Part shown: piece by piece, positions 23,122 to 32,011 of the stretch
Position numbering within the stretch: position 1 is the stretch's first letter
Layout of the letters: the number at the start of each line of letters is the position of its first letter
NCBI RefSeq assembly: GCF_024600715.1
Contig: NZ_CP102332.1
Span: 3,472,001-3,536,000, forward strand
Length of the DNA stretch: 64,000 nucleotides
Origin: Streptomyces changanensis
GTDB lineage: Bacteria; Actinomycetota; Actinomycetes; Streptomycetales; Streptomycetaceae
Direction: 5' to 3'
Notes under the pieces: generated by a model
The model's input: only the letters and a program-made list of their open reading frames with translations
Databases searched by the model: none
Told to the model about the DNA's origin: nothing
Translations under genes and position numbers: made by a program

Positions 23122-23209
23122 GAGAGAGAGCTTAGCCCAAAGGAGCCCCGACGCCGAAATCCGTATCGGAAGGCGCGCCGATCGCCCGCCCGCGGGGCCC
23201 GGGTCGGCC

Positions 23210-23719
23210 TCAGCGGTCGCGGAAGAAGCGGGTCAGCTGCTCGGCGCACTCCTCGGCGAGCACCCCGTGCACCACCTCCGGACGGTGGTTCAACCGCCGG
23301 TCCCGCGCCAGGTCCCACAGCGAGCCGACGGCGCCCGCCTTCTCGTCGAGGGCCCCGAACACCACCCGGTCGACGCGGGACTGGACGAGCGCGCCCGCGC
23401 ACATCACGCACGGCTCCAGCGTCACGACGAGGGTGCAGCCCGTCAGCCGCCACGCGCCGAGCCGCTCCGCGGCGCGGCGCAGCGCCAACACCTCGGCGTG
23501 CGCGGTGGGATCGCCGGTGGCCTCGCGCTCGTTGTGCCCGGTCGCGACGAGCGAGCCGTCCGGTCCGAGCACCACCGCGCCGACCGGCACGTCGCCGGCC
23601 AGCGCGGCCCGCGCGGCCTCCGCCAGCGCCCGCTCCATGGCCGCCCGCCAAGGGGCGCGCACGGGGTCGGGGGCCGCGGTCTTCCTCGCTATGCGGTCGG
23701 GAGTCGCCGGATCGTGCAC
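23210..23719 (-). CDS. tadA: tRNA-specific adenosine deaminase TadA
   Basis: The 169-residue cytidine-deaminase-fold enzyme converts A34 of tRNA-Arg(ACG) to inosine. Zinc and catalytic motifs are HAEVLALRRAA (His and proton-shuttle Glu) and PCVMCAGAL (the two Cys). VGAVVLGPDGSLVATGHN is the family substrate loop. GTG 23719 overlaps the TAG of the upstream gene by one base (TAGTG), so translation is coupled. This adds about 28 residues before the core, and ATG 23638 is an internal alternative. Its tRNA substrate gene lies at 10407. It is essential in most bacteria. Confidence 0.95.
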   Translation of the reverse strand: MHDPATPDRIARKTAAPDPVRAPWRAAMERALAEAARAALAGDVPVGAVVLGPDGSLVATGHNEREATGDPTAHAEVLALRRAAERLGAWRLTGCTLVVTLEPCVMCAGALVQSRVDRVVFGALDEKAGAVGSLWDLARDRRLNHRPEVVHGVLAEECAEQLTRFFRDR

Positions 23720-24258
23720 TAGCGGACGGTCTCCAGCACCTCGGAGGCCCCGAGCGCGTCCGTGATCTCGGAGAGCGCGTCGGTTTCGAGGGCCAGCAGC
23801 TCCTTCTCCGACAGGCCCAGGTCGTCCAGGATCAGCCGGTCCCCGACCGGCGCGGCGGGGGGTACGGTCCCGGCCACCGCCTCCGTCTCCTCCTCGGTCT
23901 CGTCCTCCGTGTCGGCCGGCTCCCCGTCCTCGGTGCCGTCCAGGTCCAGCGCGTCCAGGTCGGCCGCTTCGTCGTCCCGGTCGGCGCCCAGCAGTTCCTT
24001 GGTCAGGATCTCCCCGTACGAGGAGCGGGCGGCGGCCGCCCCGTCCGACACGAAGATGCGAGGGTCCTCCTCGCCCTCCACGCGGACGATGCCGAACCAC
24101 GCGTCCTCCTGCTCGATGAAGACGAGCACCGGGTCGTCGTCCGGCGAGGCTTCGCGGGCCAGGCCGATCAGATCCGCCAGGGTCTCCACATCGTCGAGCT
24201 CTGTGTCGCTCGCTACCCACCCGTCTTCGGTGAGCGTGAGCAGTGCGGCGAAGTACAC
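23719..24258 (-). CDS. tRNA adenosine deaminase-associated protein
   Basis: The 179-residue acidic protein has two parts. Residues 1-85 form a folded alpha/beta region ([57 protein letters not shown], in parts). An Asp/Glu-rich linker (about 100-140) precedes a helical C-terminus ([24 protein letters not shown]). It precedes tadA directly with a one-base overlap, an order conserved in actinobacteria and the reason for its name. No biochemical role is known to me. Start GTG 24258 follows GGGAGAG. The open frame upstream of it has no good start. Confidence 0.85.
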   Translation of the reverse strand: MYFAALLTLTEDGWVASDTELDDVETLADLIGLAREASPDDDPVLVFIEQEDAWFGIVRVEGEEDPRIFVSDGAAAARSSYGEILTKELLGADRDDEAADLDALDLDGTEDGEPADTEDETEEETEAVAGTVPPAAPVGDRLILDDLGLSEKELLALETDALSEITDALGASEVLETVR

Positions 24259-24682
24259 CGTGACTCTCCCACTGATCAGAGGTGTGACGATCGGGCGGCA
24301 CGCTCCTGAATGGCCCGCCCACTCGGCATCGTGGCAGATGCGGAGCCTTGAGGAGAGGTGTTCCGCTCTTGCGTCGTGCACCAGTCTGAGGCCGCGACCC
24401 GGTCGGCGTCACCCCCCGGCCCCTCTCGCCGCCGATGACCACGCACGGTCACGGGCCGCCCGGGGTGGGCCCTCCCGGGCACCCCCGCGGCGGCCGGCCC
24501 TTCCCGGTGGCCGCCCGACGGGTCCCTCCCGGCGCCCACTCGGCGGGCCCTTCCCGGCGACCGCCCGGGGGCCCTTCCCGGCGGCTCGGTGGGTCGTCCC
24601 GGTGGCCGCTCGGCGAGCCCCCCGGCGGACGCCCGCGGCGGGCCCGGGTGGCGGGCCGCCGGGGCCTCACGGCTTCACGGCC
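24259..24682. other. Intergenic stretch with degenerate CCCTTCCCGGCG repeats
   Basis: No credible gene is seen. From 24470 to 24640, units resembling CCCTTCCCGGCG-CCGCCCG recur irregularly. The region separates the tadA operon from the small gene at 24683 and should contain the tadA-operon promoter near 24280. Confidence 0.45.
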
Positions 24683-24865
24683 TCACCAGCGGAACGTCCG
24701 CATGCGCATCGCCTGCCGCATGCGTGCCGCCCGCGCGCGGCGTGGCTGGACGCGCTCGCGCAGTGCCCGTGCCTCGTTCAGCTCCCGCAGGAACTGCGCT
24801 CGGCGGCGCCTGCGCTCCGTGTCGTCCGCGGCCTTCCGGCCGTCGGGTCCTTCCCGGTCAGGCAT
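24683..24865 (-). CDS. Small Arg-rich protein
   Basis: The 60-residue product ([20 protein letters not shown]... to [12 protein letters not shown]) is about 30% arginine and predicted as a single long helix. I recall very similar short proteins next to upp in other Streptomyces, which supports its reality, but I know no function. RNA or membrane-surface binding is possible given the charge. It is divergent from upp, with 90 bp between the starts. No good Shine-Dalgarno precedes ATG 24865. Confidence 0.65.
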   Translation of the reverse strand: MPDREGPDGRKAADDTERRRRRAQFLRELNEARALRERVQPRRARAARMRQAMRMRTFRW

Positions 24866-24942
24866 GGCCACACCACCACCCCAGGGCTGCGTTCGTCCGA
24901 CTCCACCTTCCCTCGGCTGCGTGGGTTGATGCCAGTGCGGGC

Positions 24943-24955
24943 TACTGTTGTGCGC
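24943..24955 (+). promoter_or_regulatory. -10 element of upp, leaderless start
   Basis: TACTGT (24943-24948) lies seven bases before the upp ATG and no Shine-Dalgarno is present, so transcription should begin at or next to the ATG. No good -35 is visible. Confidence 0.55.
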
Positions 24956-25591
24956 ATGCGGATCCACGTCGTCGACCACCCGCTGGTGGCGCACAAACTC
25001 ACCACGCTGCGCGACAGGCGCACCGACTCCCCGACCTTCCGGCGGCTCGCCGACGAGCTGGTCACCCTGCTCGCGTACGAGGCCACCCGGGACGTGCGCA
25101 CCGAGCAGGTCGACATCGAGACGCCGGTGACGGCGACGACCGGCGTGAAGCTGTCGCACCCGCGCCCCCTCGTGGTGCCGATCCTGCGCGCCGGCCTCGG
25201 CATGCTCGACGGCATGGTCCGGCTGCTGCCGACCGCCGAGGTGGGCTTCCTCGGCATGATCCGCAACGAGGAGACGCTGGAGGCGTCGACCTACGCCACG
25301 CGCATGCCCGAGGACCTCTCCGGCCGCCAGGTGTACGTGCTCGACCCCATGCTGGCCACGGGCGGCACGCTCGTCGCCGCGATCAGGGAGCTGATCAGGC
25401 GGGGCGCCGACGACGTGACGGCGGTCGTGCTGCTGGCGGCGCCGGAGGGCGTCGAGGTCATGGAGCGGGAACTGGCGGGCGCGCCGGTCACGGTCGTCAC
25501 GGCCTCGGTCGACGAGCGGCTCAACGAGCACGGCTACATCGTTCCCGGCCTCGGCGACGCGGGCGACCGCATGTACGGCACCGCGGAGTAG
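24956..25591 (+). CDS. upp: Uracil phosphoribosyltransferase
   Basis: The 211-residue enzyme makes UMP from uracil and PRPP in pyrimidine salvage. Typical motifs are [13 protein letters not shown] near the N-terminus, [13 protein letters not shown], the PRPP-binding loop [16 protein letters not shown], and the C-terminal uracil-binding [16 protein letters not shown]. The length matches the family (about 208-212). The ATG lacks a Shine-Dalgarno but follows a -10 at leaderless spacing. It is monocistronic, ending in two hairpins. Confidence 0.97.
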   Translation: MRIHVVDHPLVAHKLTTLRDRRTDSPTFRRLADELVTLLAYEATRDVRTEQVDIETPVTATTGVKLSHPRPLVVPILRAGLGMLDGMVRLLPTAEVGFLGMIRNEETLEASTYATRMPEDLSGRQVYVLDPMLATGGTLVAAIRELIRRGADDVTAVVLLAAPEGVEVMERELAGAPVTVVTASVDERLNEHGYIVPGLGDAGDRMYGTAE

Positions 25592-25599
25592 GACCACCC

Positions 25600-25630
25600 G
25601 GGCGCCCCGACCGGACGGACCGGGGCGCCC
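25600..25630 (+). terminator. Terminator of upp
   Basis: A 10-bp perfect stem (25600-25609 with 25621-25630) with an 11-nt loop begins nine bases after the upp stop. Confidence 0.75.
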
Positions 25631-25787
25631 CGGCGTGCCAGTCCCCGGCGTGCCACACCCCGGGTGTTTCCTCCCCGGGTGCTCCCTCCCCGGCGTGCCA
25701 CACCCCGGGTGCTTCCTCCCCGGGTGCTTCCTCCCCGGTGCTCTTCCCGGGTGCTTCTTCTCCCCTGCGCTCCACCCCCGGCGCTCG
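25631..25787. repeat. Tandem CCCCGGGTGCTTCCT-type repeats
   Basis: About seven imperfect 15- to 17-bp units (CCCCGGGTGCTTCCT and the variant CCCCGGCGTGCCACA) follow each other between the upp terminator and a second hairpin. They are in intergenic sequence and are CT-rich on the plus strand. No function is evident, and expansion by slippage is likely. Confidence 0.7.
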
Positions 25788-25820
25788 GCCCACGCCTGCC
25801 ACCGGTCGGCAGGCGTGGGC
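25788..25820. terminator. Bidirectional hairpin between convergent genes
   Basis: A 13-bp perfect stem (25788-25800 with 25808-25820) and 7-nt loop lies 20 bp from the minus-strand LytR_C gene's stop codon. Confidence 0.75.
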
Positions 25821-25840
25821 GTTGCTCCGGCGGCCGGCCG

Positions 25841-26488
25841 TCAGCCCTTCTCGGGGGCGCAGGTGGCGGTCTTGGGCGCCGGGTGCAGCAGCGCCGTCAT
25901 CGCCGCGGTCGCGTCCTGCGGTGCGGCGAGGGTGCGGAAGCCCGTACCGATGATCAGGTCCACGTCCGCCGTGGCGCGCGCGTCCGTCCTGGTGGTGGCG
26001 CCCTTCAGGTGCGTACCGAGGACGGGGAAGGCACCCTTCGCCGCACCCGGCGCGCCCAGCAGTATCCCGGCGCCCGGCACCTTCTTGTCGTACGTCACCG
26101 GCGCGTTGCCGACCTTGCCGATCGCGAAGCCGCGCTTCTTGAGCTCGTCCGCGGTGGTCTTGGCGAGGCCGCTACGCGGCGTGGCGTTGTAGACGTTCAC
26201 CGTGATGTCGGCGGGCTTCGGGAAGGAGGTGGCGACCGCCGCGGCCGGTGACGGGCTCGCGGTCGCACAGGCCGGCCCGGCGGTGGTGGAGCGTGCGGTG
26301 TCCCCGCTGCCGCCGCCGAACACGTCGATGAGCTGGAGCGTCCCCCAGCCGGCCAGGCCGAGAGCGGCGGTGGCGGCGATACCGGCGGCCACGATGCGGC
26401 CACGGCGGCGCGGCCGGCGCATGCGGGGGTAAGCGGTGCCCGTGATGCGGTACTTTCCGCCCATGCCGGGGGGAGTGAGCATGCTCAT
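25841..26488 (-). CDS. LytR_C-domain membrane-anchored protein
   Basis: The 215-residue protein has an Arg-rich cytosolic N-terminus (PRMRRPRRRGR), one membrane span at about residues 32-52 (IVAAGIAATAALGLAGWGTL), a Ser/Thr/Pro/Ala linker, and a C-terminal LytR_C fold from about 95: ITVNVYNATPRSGLAKTTADELKKRGFAIG. LytR_C domains often accompany LytR-CpsA-Psr enzymes that attach glycopolymers to peptidoglycan, but here the domain stands alone. The start is ATG 26488, with ATG 26482 close by. A cell-envelope location is inferred. Confidence 0.85.
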   Translation of the reverse strand: MSMLTPPGMGGKYRITGTAYPRMRRPRRRGRIVAAGIAATAALGLAGWGTLQLIDVFGGGSGDTARSTTAGPACATASPSPAAAVATSFPKPADITVNVYNATPRSGLAKTTADELKKRGFAIGKVGNAPVTYDKKVPGAGILLGAPGAAKGAFPVLGTHLKGATTRTDARATADVDLIIGTGFRTLAAPQDATAAMTALLHPAPKTATCAPEKG

Positions 26489-26575
26489 GGGCGCAGCGTA
26501 ATGCGGCCCGCCGACTATGCCTACTAAACGATCAGCAGCTGAGGGCCGGACGGGTGGCAAACGTGCCGGAAAGGG

Positions 26576-26872
26576 TCAGCCGAGTTCCAGCACGCGGGCG
26601 TGGAGCACCTGCCGCTGCTGGAGCGCAGCGCGCACGGCGCGGTGGAGGCCGTCCTCGAGGTACAGATCGCCCTGCCACTTCACGACGTGCGCGAAGAGGT
26701 CGCCGTAGAACGTCGAGTCCTCGGCGAGGAGTGTTTCGAGGTCCAGCTGACCCTTGGTGGTCACGAGCTGATCGAGGCGGACCGGACGCGGCGCGACATC
26801 CGCCCACTGCCGGGTGCTTTCCCGGCCGTGGTCGGGATACGGCCGCCCGTTACCGATGCGCTTGAAGATCAC
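26576..26872 (-). CDS. Small conserved protein, possibly ParB-like or VapB-annotated
   Basis: The 98-residue protein starts MIFKRIGNGRPYPDHGRES. Its second half has VRLDQLVTTKGQLDLETLLAE and then a WQGDLYLEDGLHRAVRAAL segment. 'DGLHR-A-AA' recalls the DGHHR motif of ParB/sulfiredoxin-fold proteins, and the N-terminal strand pattern fits. I recall automated annotation of such proteins as VapB-family antitoxins, but no toxin gene is adjacent. The function is unknown. It is the first minus-strand gene after a gene-poor stretch. Confidence 0.6.
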   Translation of the reverse strand: MIFKRIGNGRPYPDHGRESTRQWADVAPRPVRLDQLVTTKGQLDLETLLAEDSTFYGDLFAHVVKWQGDLYLEDGLHRAVRAALQQRQVLHARVLELG

Positions 26873-27200
26873 ACGGAAAGCCTACCGGGCGAGCGGCTCC
26901 CGGCGCAGCCACGCGAGGGTGGCGCCCGCTCGGACGGGGGGTGGCATAGCCGACGGATCCGGACATTTCGCCGCATTGGGCGGTGCGCTCGAAGCGTACG
27001 CCGGGTGCGCGGCGGTGGAAGTGCGCCGCCTGGCGGCTCCGGGCGCGAGCCCGCCCCGTGCGGACGGAGGGTGTGCGCGGGCTCGGTGCCGGCGGGCGCG
27101 GGTCCGCAGCTTCCCGCGGCGGGCGGGCGCGGGAGGGGTGTGCGCCGCCGCGGGACGTCGGCCCCGCGGCGGCGCGCCCGTCGCCGGGTGCCCGGGTGCG
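26873..27200. other. GC-rich intergenic region, no gene seen
   Basis: I see no coding frame with plausible composition. It lies between the M28 aminopeptidase end (27201) and the small gene's start (26872), both on the minus strand, so it should contain the aminopeptidase terminator and the promoter of the small gene. No clear hairpin stands out. Confidence 0.4.
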
Positions 27201-28754
27201 TTACTCGGTGGGCTCGTGGCCGTGGTCGTCGTGGAGGCCGCCGCCGCTGCCGGCGTCGCCGTCCGTCGGGACCGTCTCGACCGGCTTGCGCAGCGAGCTG
27301 ATGTCGTGGGCGTAGGTGCCCACGGCATTGGCTATGACGTCGATGTTGACGTCGAACGCCCGCATGTCGATGTTGTCGAGGTCGTCGCAGGCCGCGTGGT
27401 AGCAGGGGTCGTACGCGACACCCGCCGTACCGCCGAACTTCTTCGCCTGCGCCGCCGTCTTCACGCCCTCGGCGCCGGTGAACGTGCCCCCGGCGGGGAT
27501 GCCCACCTCGATGAACGGGCCGTAGTCGGAGCGGCCGGTGAAGTCGGTGCCCTCGTGCGGGGTCCCCCGGCCGTCGAGGAAGGTGTTGATGTCCCGCTCC
27601 AGTTGGGCGGAGCCCGCCGGGCCGGCCGGGGCGCCGACGCCGTCCGAGTTGTCGCCGTCGTAGACGAACAGGCCGTAGTTCGGCGAGGCGATCATGTCGA
27701 AGTTGAGGTAGAGCTTGATCTCCTTGCGGCTCAGGTCGTCGAGCGCGCCGACGTAGTGCTCCGAGCCGAGCAGACCGTTCTCCTCGGCGCCCCACCAGGC
27801 GAAGCGGACCTTGTTGGTCGCCTTGTGCTTGTGCGGGGCGAACTTCAGGGCCACGTCCAGGAGGCCCGCGGAGCCGGAGCCGTTGTCGTTGATGCCGGGG
27901 CCGGCGGTGACCGAGTCCAGGTGGGAGCCGAGCATCACCGTGTTCGCGGCGTTGCCCCGCTGGGTCTCGGCGATGACGTTCCGCGTGGTCCGCATCTGCT
28001 GGATCTGGCGGATGTCGAGCTTCACCTGCACCGGGCCGGCGGCCACGGCCGCGGCGAGCGCCTCGCCGTCCGCCTGGCTCACGCCGCCCGTGGGGATCTT
28101 GCCGGCGTCGGCGGAGCCGAGCGTCCCGCCGAGGCTGCCCTCGACGTTGTTGTAGACGAGGGCGCCGACCGCGCCGGCCGCGGCGGCGTTGGCCTGCTTG
28201 GCGGCGAAGGTGCAGCCGCCGCGCTTGACCAGCGCCACCTTGCCGGTGAAGGTGCCGGTCGCGAAGTCGGCCGGTTCGCAGCCGTGCGAGCCGTCGGCGT
28301 CCACCGGGGCGGCGGCGAGGGCGGCCGTGATACCGCCGACCGGCGTCGACTTCGTGTACGTCATCGCGGAGACGGTCACGTCACGCGGGTCGGGCGACAC
28401 GACGGAGAGCTTCTGCGCCTGCGTCTCCGTGTACATGAAGCTGAACTCCTGGTACGACACGTCGTACCCGGCCTTCTTCAACTGCTGGTACACGTACGCC
28501 GCCGAGGCGTCGTAGCCCAATGTGCCGGCGGCGCGGTTGCCCCCGGCGGTGTCGGCTATCTGCTGGAACTTCCGCAGGTGCCGGTGGGCACTGTCGGCGG
28601 AGGCCGACTCGACCAGCTTCCGGGCGAGCTGGGACGCCTCCTTGGCCGGGGTCGCGCGACCGGCGGAGGCGGGAGAGGCAGAGGCCAGCAGAAGCGGAGT
28701 GGCGAGTGCGGCTGCGGCCAGGGTGGCCACGGCTCTGCGAGGGGATGCGTTCAC
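27201..28754 (-). CDS. Secreted M28-family zinc aminopeptidase with PA domain
   Basis: The 517-residue protein resembles Streptomyces griseus aminopeptidase-like enzymes that release N-terminal hydrophobic residues. A signal peptide of about 31 residues ends at ASPASA-G. A PA insert lies at about 130-255 (CEPADFATGTFTGKVALVKRGGCTF; GALVYNN, in parts). The M28 catalytic domain has all five metal ligands: GSHLDSV (His), GINDNGSG (bridging Asp), WWGAEENGLLGS (general-base and ligand Glu), NFDMIAS (Asp) and YHAACDDLDN (His). The tail HDDHGHEPTE is His/Asp-rich. It is extracellular, presumably for peptide nutrition. Confidence 0.93.
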   Translation of the reverse strand: MNASPRRAVATLAAAALATPLLLASASPASAGRATPAKEASQLARKLVESASADSAHRHLRKFQQIADTAGGNRAAGTLGYDASAAYVYQQLKKAGYDVSYQEFSFMYTETQAQKLSVVSPDPRDVTVSAMTYTKSTPVGGITAALAAAPVDADGSHGCEPADFATGTFTGKVALVKRGGCTFAAKQANAAAAGAVGALVYNNVEGSLGGTLGSADAGKIPTGGVSQADGEALAAAVAAGPVQVKLDIRQIQQMRTTRNVIAETQRGNAANTVMLGSHLDSVTAGPGINDNGSGSAGLLDVALKFAPHKHKATNKVRFAWWGAEENGLLGSEHYVGALDDLSRKEIKLYLNFDMIASPNYGLFVYDGDNSDGVGAPAGPAGSAQLERDINTFLDGRGTPHEGTDFTGRSDYGPFIEVGIPAGGTFTGAEGVKTAAQAKKFGGTAGVAYDPCYHAACDDLDNIDMRAFDVNIDVIANAVGTYAHDISSLRKPVETVPTDGDAGSGGGLHDDHGHEPTE

Positions 28755-28923
28755 AGAGGTCCTTCCCGTACGGACGAGGTTGAGGGGAAGCTAGCGATCT
28801 GCCGGGCTTCTGTGAACACATGTGCCACAACTCACCCGATTAATCATAGGAATTGAGGGGGTTGTGGATGATCCGGCGGACGACTTCCTCGTGAGCGGCC
28901 ATGGTGGGCGCATGTGTCGACGT

Positions 28924-29529
28924 CTAAGCCTCTTTGTTCTCCTTCGCGGCCTTCGCCGCGCGTTTCGCCTCCTGCTTGTGCGCCCGCACCTTCGCGAGCG
29001 ACTCGGGACCCGTGATGTCCGCCGCCGACCGGTACGAGCCGACCTCGCCGTACGGGCCGGCCGCCTCCCGCCAGCCCTTGGGGCGCACGCCGTACTGCTT
29101 GCCGAGGAGCGCCAGGAAGATCTGCGCCTTCTGCCGGCCGAAGCCGGGCAGCGCCTGCAGCCGGGCGAGGAGCTCCTTGCCGCCGGCGGCGTCGGCCCAG
29201 ACGGCGGCGGCGTCCCCGTCGTACTCGTCGACGAGGTACCGGCACAGCTGCTGGACCCGCTGCGCCATCGAGCCGGGGTAGCGGTGCACGGCCGGTTTGG
29301 TGGAGAGCAGCTCGGCGAACCGCTCCGGGTCGTAGGCGGCGATCTCCCGGGCGTCCAGGTCGTCACCGCCCATGCGCGTGGCGATCGTGTACGGCCCGGA
29401 GAACGCCCACTCCATCGGTACCTGCTGGTCCAGCAGCATGCCGATGAGCGCCGCGAGGGGGCTGCGGGCCAGGAGGGCGTCCGCGTCGGGCTGCTGGGCG
29501 AGGTGGATCTCGGGATCGCGGGTGTCCAT
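28924..29529 (-). CDS. HhH-GPD superfamily protein, catalytic residues missing
   Basis: The 201-residue helical protein has the HhH-GPD base-excision fold: LIGMLLDQQVPMEWAFSGPYTI (first helix bundle), ELLSTKPAVHRYPGSMAQRV, then the hairpin LPGFGRQKAQIFLALLGKQYGVRP (in parts). In bifunctional glycosylases the hairpin reads GVGRKTA with a catalytic Lys, and an Asp follows about 18 residues later. Here the Lys is Gln (GFGRQKA) and no equivalent Asp is apparent. The last 30 residues are a Lys/Ala-rich helix that could bind DNA. It is annotated widely as base-excision repair, but activity cannot be assumed. It sits just upstream of a short UvrA-like gene on the same strand. Confidence 0.75.
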   Translation of the reverse strand: MDTRDPEIHLAQQPDADALLARSPLAALIGMLLDQQVPMEWAFSGPYTIATRMGGDDLDAREIAAYDPERFAELLSTKPAVHRYPGSMAQRVQQLCRYLVDEYDGDAAAVWADAAGGKELLARLQALPGFGRQKAQIFLALLGKQYGVRPKGWREAAGPYGEVGSYRSAADITGPESLAKVRAHKQEAKRAAKAAKENKEA

Positions 29530-29610
29530 GGACCGATGATCGTGCGCGGGACGCCCCGGTGCACGGCGGCTTGGGCCTGTGGGGTCACACCGGGGCGCGC
29601 GGCCGTGGGC

Positions 29611-31881
29611 TCAGCGGGATCCGTCGACGTACCGGCGGAGGTGCTGGGCCGTCAGGGTGTCGCCCTTCTCGACCAGCTCGGCGGGGGTACCGGTGAAGAC
29701 GACCCGGCCGCCGTCGTGGCCCCCGCCCGGACCGAGGTCGACCAGCCAGTCGGCGTGGGCCATGACCGCCTGGTGGTGCTCGATGACGACGACGGTGTTG
29801 CCCGCGTCGACCAGCCGGTCGAGGAGGGCGAGGAGCTGGTCCACGTCGGCGAGGTGCAGGCCCGTCGTCGGCTCGTCCAGGACGTAGGTCGCGCCCTTCT
29901 CCGCCATGTGGACGGCGAGCTTCAACCGCTGGCGCTCGCCGCCCGACAGCGTGTTCAACGGCTGGCCCAGCCGCAGGTAGCCCAGGCCCACGTCGTGCAG
30001 ACGGCCGAGCAGGGTGTGGGGCGCGCCGGAGGGGAAGAAGGAGTACGCCTCGTCCACGGACAGGGCGAGGACCTCGCTGATGTCCTTGCCGCGCAGCTTG
30101 TGGGTGAGGACCTCCGGCGTGTAGCGGCGGCCCTCGCACGCCTCGCAGACCGAGGCGACGCCCGCCATCATCGCCAGGTCCGTGTAGACCAGTCCGATGC
30201 CGTTGCAACGCGGGCAGGCCCCCTCCGAGTTGGCGCTGAACAAGGCGGCCTTCACCCCGTTGGCCTTGGCGAAGGCCGTGCGTATGGGGCCGAGGAGCCC
30301 CGTGTACGTGGCCGGGTTCGAGCGGCGCGAGCCGCGGATCGGCGACTGGTCGGCGACGACCACGCCCTCGCGACCGGGCAGGTGGCCGTGGACGAGACTG
30401 CTCTTCCCGGAGCCGGCGACGCCGGTCACCACCGTGAGGACACCCGTCGGGATGTCGACGCTGACGTCGCGCAGGTTGTGCCGGCTCGCCCCCTCGATGG
30501 AGATGTGCCCCGTCGGGGTCCGCACGGTCTCCTTCAGCGCGACCCGGTGCGACAGGTGGCGGCCCGTCAGCGTGTCCGAGGCGCGCAGCCCCGCGACGTC
30601 GCCGCTGTACTGGATCTCGCCGCCCGCCGTGCCGGCGCCGGGGCCGAGGTCGACGACGTGGTCGGCGATGGCGATGACCTCCGGCTTGTGCTCGACGACG
30701 AGCACGGTGTTGCCCTTGTCGCGCAGGCGCAGCAGCAGGTCGTTCATCCGCTGGATGTCGTGCGGGTGCAGGCCGATGGTCGGTTCGTCGAAGACGTACG
30801 TGACGTCGGTGAGGGAGGACCCGAGGTGGCGGACCATCTTCACGCGCTGCGCCTCACCGCCCGACAGGGTGCCCGACGGGCGGTCGAGCGACAGGTAGCC
30901 CAGCCCGATCTCCACGAGCGAGTCCAGCAGCGCCCGCAGGTTCTGCAGCAGCGGCGCCACGGACGGGTCGCCGATCCGCCGGACGAACGCGGCCAGATCG
31001 CTGATCTGCATCGCCGCGCAGTCGGCGATGGAGAGGCCGTCGATCCGCGACGACAGGGCGGCGGCGTTCAGCCGGCTGCCTCCGCAGTCGGGGCAGTCGG
31101 TGAACACCACGGCCCGGTCGACGAAGGCCCGGATGTGCGCCTGCATCGACTCCCGGTCCTTCGCCAGGAACAGCCGCCGCACCTTCACCACGAGTCCCTC
31201 GTAGGTGAGCGTCTGGCTGCCGGCCTTCACCTTCGTCGCCGGGCGGTGCAGGAAGTCCTCCCACTCCTGCTCGGTGTAGTCGGCGAGCCGCTTGTCCGGG
31301 TCGAGGAACCCGGAGTGCGCCATCACCTGCCAGTACCAGGAGTCCACCGCGAAGTTCGGCACGGTGATCGCGCCCTCGTTGAGGGACCGGTCCCGGTCCA
31401 CGAGCCGGTCGACGTCGATGTCCGACACCTGGCCCATGCCCTCGCAGCGCGGGCACATCCCGTCGGGCAGGTTGAAGCTGAACGCCCCGGCGCCACCCAC
31501 GTGCGGCGTGCCGAGCCGGCTGAAGACGATCCGCAGCATCGCGTACGCGTCCGTCGCCGTGCCGACGGTCGAGCGGGCGTTGGCGCCCATGCGCTCCTGG
31601 TCCAGGATGATCGCCGCGCTCAGGTTCTCCAACCGGTCGACGTCGGGCCGCCCGCTGCTGGGCATGAAGGACTGGAGGAACGCCGTGTACGTCTCGTTGA
31701 TGAGCCGCCGCGACTCGGCGGCGATCGTGCCGAACACCAGCGACGACTTGCCGGATCCGGAGACGCCGGTGAAGACGCACAGCCGACGCTTGGGCAGGTC
31801 CACCGACACGTTCTTGAGGTTGTTCTCGCGGGCTCCACGGACCTGGATCACGTCGTGGCTGTCAGCGGGGGCGGTCGACAT
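29611..31881 (-). CDS. Short UvrA-like ABC ATPase
   Basis: The 756-residue protein has two ABC ATPase modules: Walker A GVSGSGKSSL and GVAGSGKSSL, signatures LSGGEAQR and LSGGERQR, Walker B TYVFDEPT and TYVLDEPT, and zinc-finger Cys pairs (CPRC/CPDCGG; CPRC/CEAC). Canonical UvrA is about 940-1000 residues. This form lacks most of the UvrB-binding and insertion regions, as in the class III (UvrA2/DrrC-like) proteins linked to drug resistance. ATG 31881 follows AAGGAG by seven bases. A role in DNA-binding drug tolerance rather than general repair is an inference. Confidence 0.88.
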   Translation of the reverse strand: MSTAPADSHDVIQVRGARENNLKNVSVDLPKRRLCVFTGVSGSGKSSLVFGTIAAESRRLINETYTAFLQSFMPSSGRPDVDRLENLSAAIILDQERMGANARSTVGTATDAYAMLRIVFSRLGTPHVGGAGAFSFNLPDGMCPRCEGMGQVSDIDVDRLVDRDRSLNEGAITVPNFAVDSWYWQVMAHSGFLDPDKRLADYTEQEWEDFLHRPATKVKAGSQTLTYEGLVVKVRRLFLAKDRESMQAHIRAFVDRAVVFTDCPDCGGSRLNAAALSSRIDGLSIADCAAMQISDLAAFVRRIGDPSVAPLLQNLRALLDSLVEIGLGYLSLDRPSGTLSGGEAQRVKMVRHLGSSLTDVTYVFDEPTIGLHPHDIQRMNDLLLRLRDKGNTVLVVEHKPEVIAIADHVVDLGPGAGTAGGEIQYSGDVAGLRASDTLTGRHLSHRVALKETVRTPTGHISIEGASRHNLRDVSVDIPTGVLTVVTGVAGSGKSSLVHGHLPGREGVVVADQSPIRGSRRSNPATYTGLLGPIRTAFAKANGVKAALFSANSEGACPRCNGIGLVYTDLAMMAGVASVCEACEGRRYTPEVLTHKLRGKDISEVLALSVDEAYSFFPSGAPHTLLGRLHDVGLGYLRLGQPLNTLSGGERQRLKLAVHMAEKGATYVLDEPTTGLHLADVDQLLALLDRLVDAGNTVVVIEHHQAVMAHADWLVDLGPGGGHDGGRVVFTGTPAELVEKGDTLTAQHLRRYVDGSR

Positions 31882-32011
31882 CGCTCGGCTCCTTGAGTCG
31901 GGGTTCTCCGGCATCGTGCGATCACTCGGCTCGATCGTCGCAGAGCCCACTGACAGGGCGCCGGGAGTCTCGCCGGGCGCACGGACAGCCGCCGCCCCAT
32001 CCCCTTCCGGG

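Noticed and set aside
26576..26872. Toxin-antitoxin module at the VapB-annotated type gene
   Set aside because: No PIN-domain or other toxin gene adjoins it, and the sequence is not a clear VapB.
29611..31881. Truncated uvrA pseudogene
   Set aside because: Both ATPase modules and all zinc-finger cysteines are present. The short length is typical of the UvrA2-like class.
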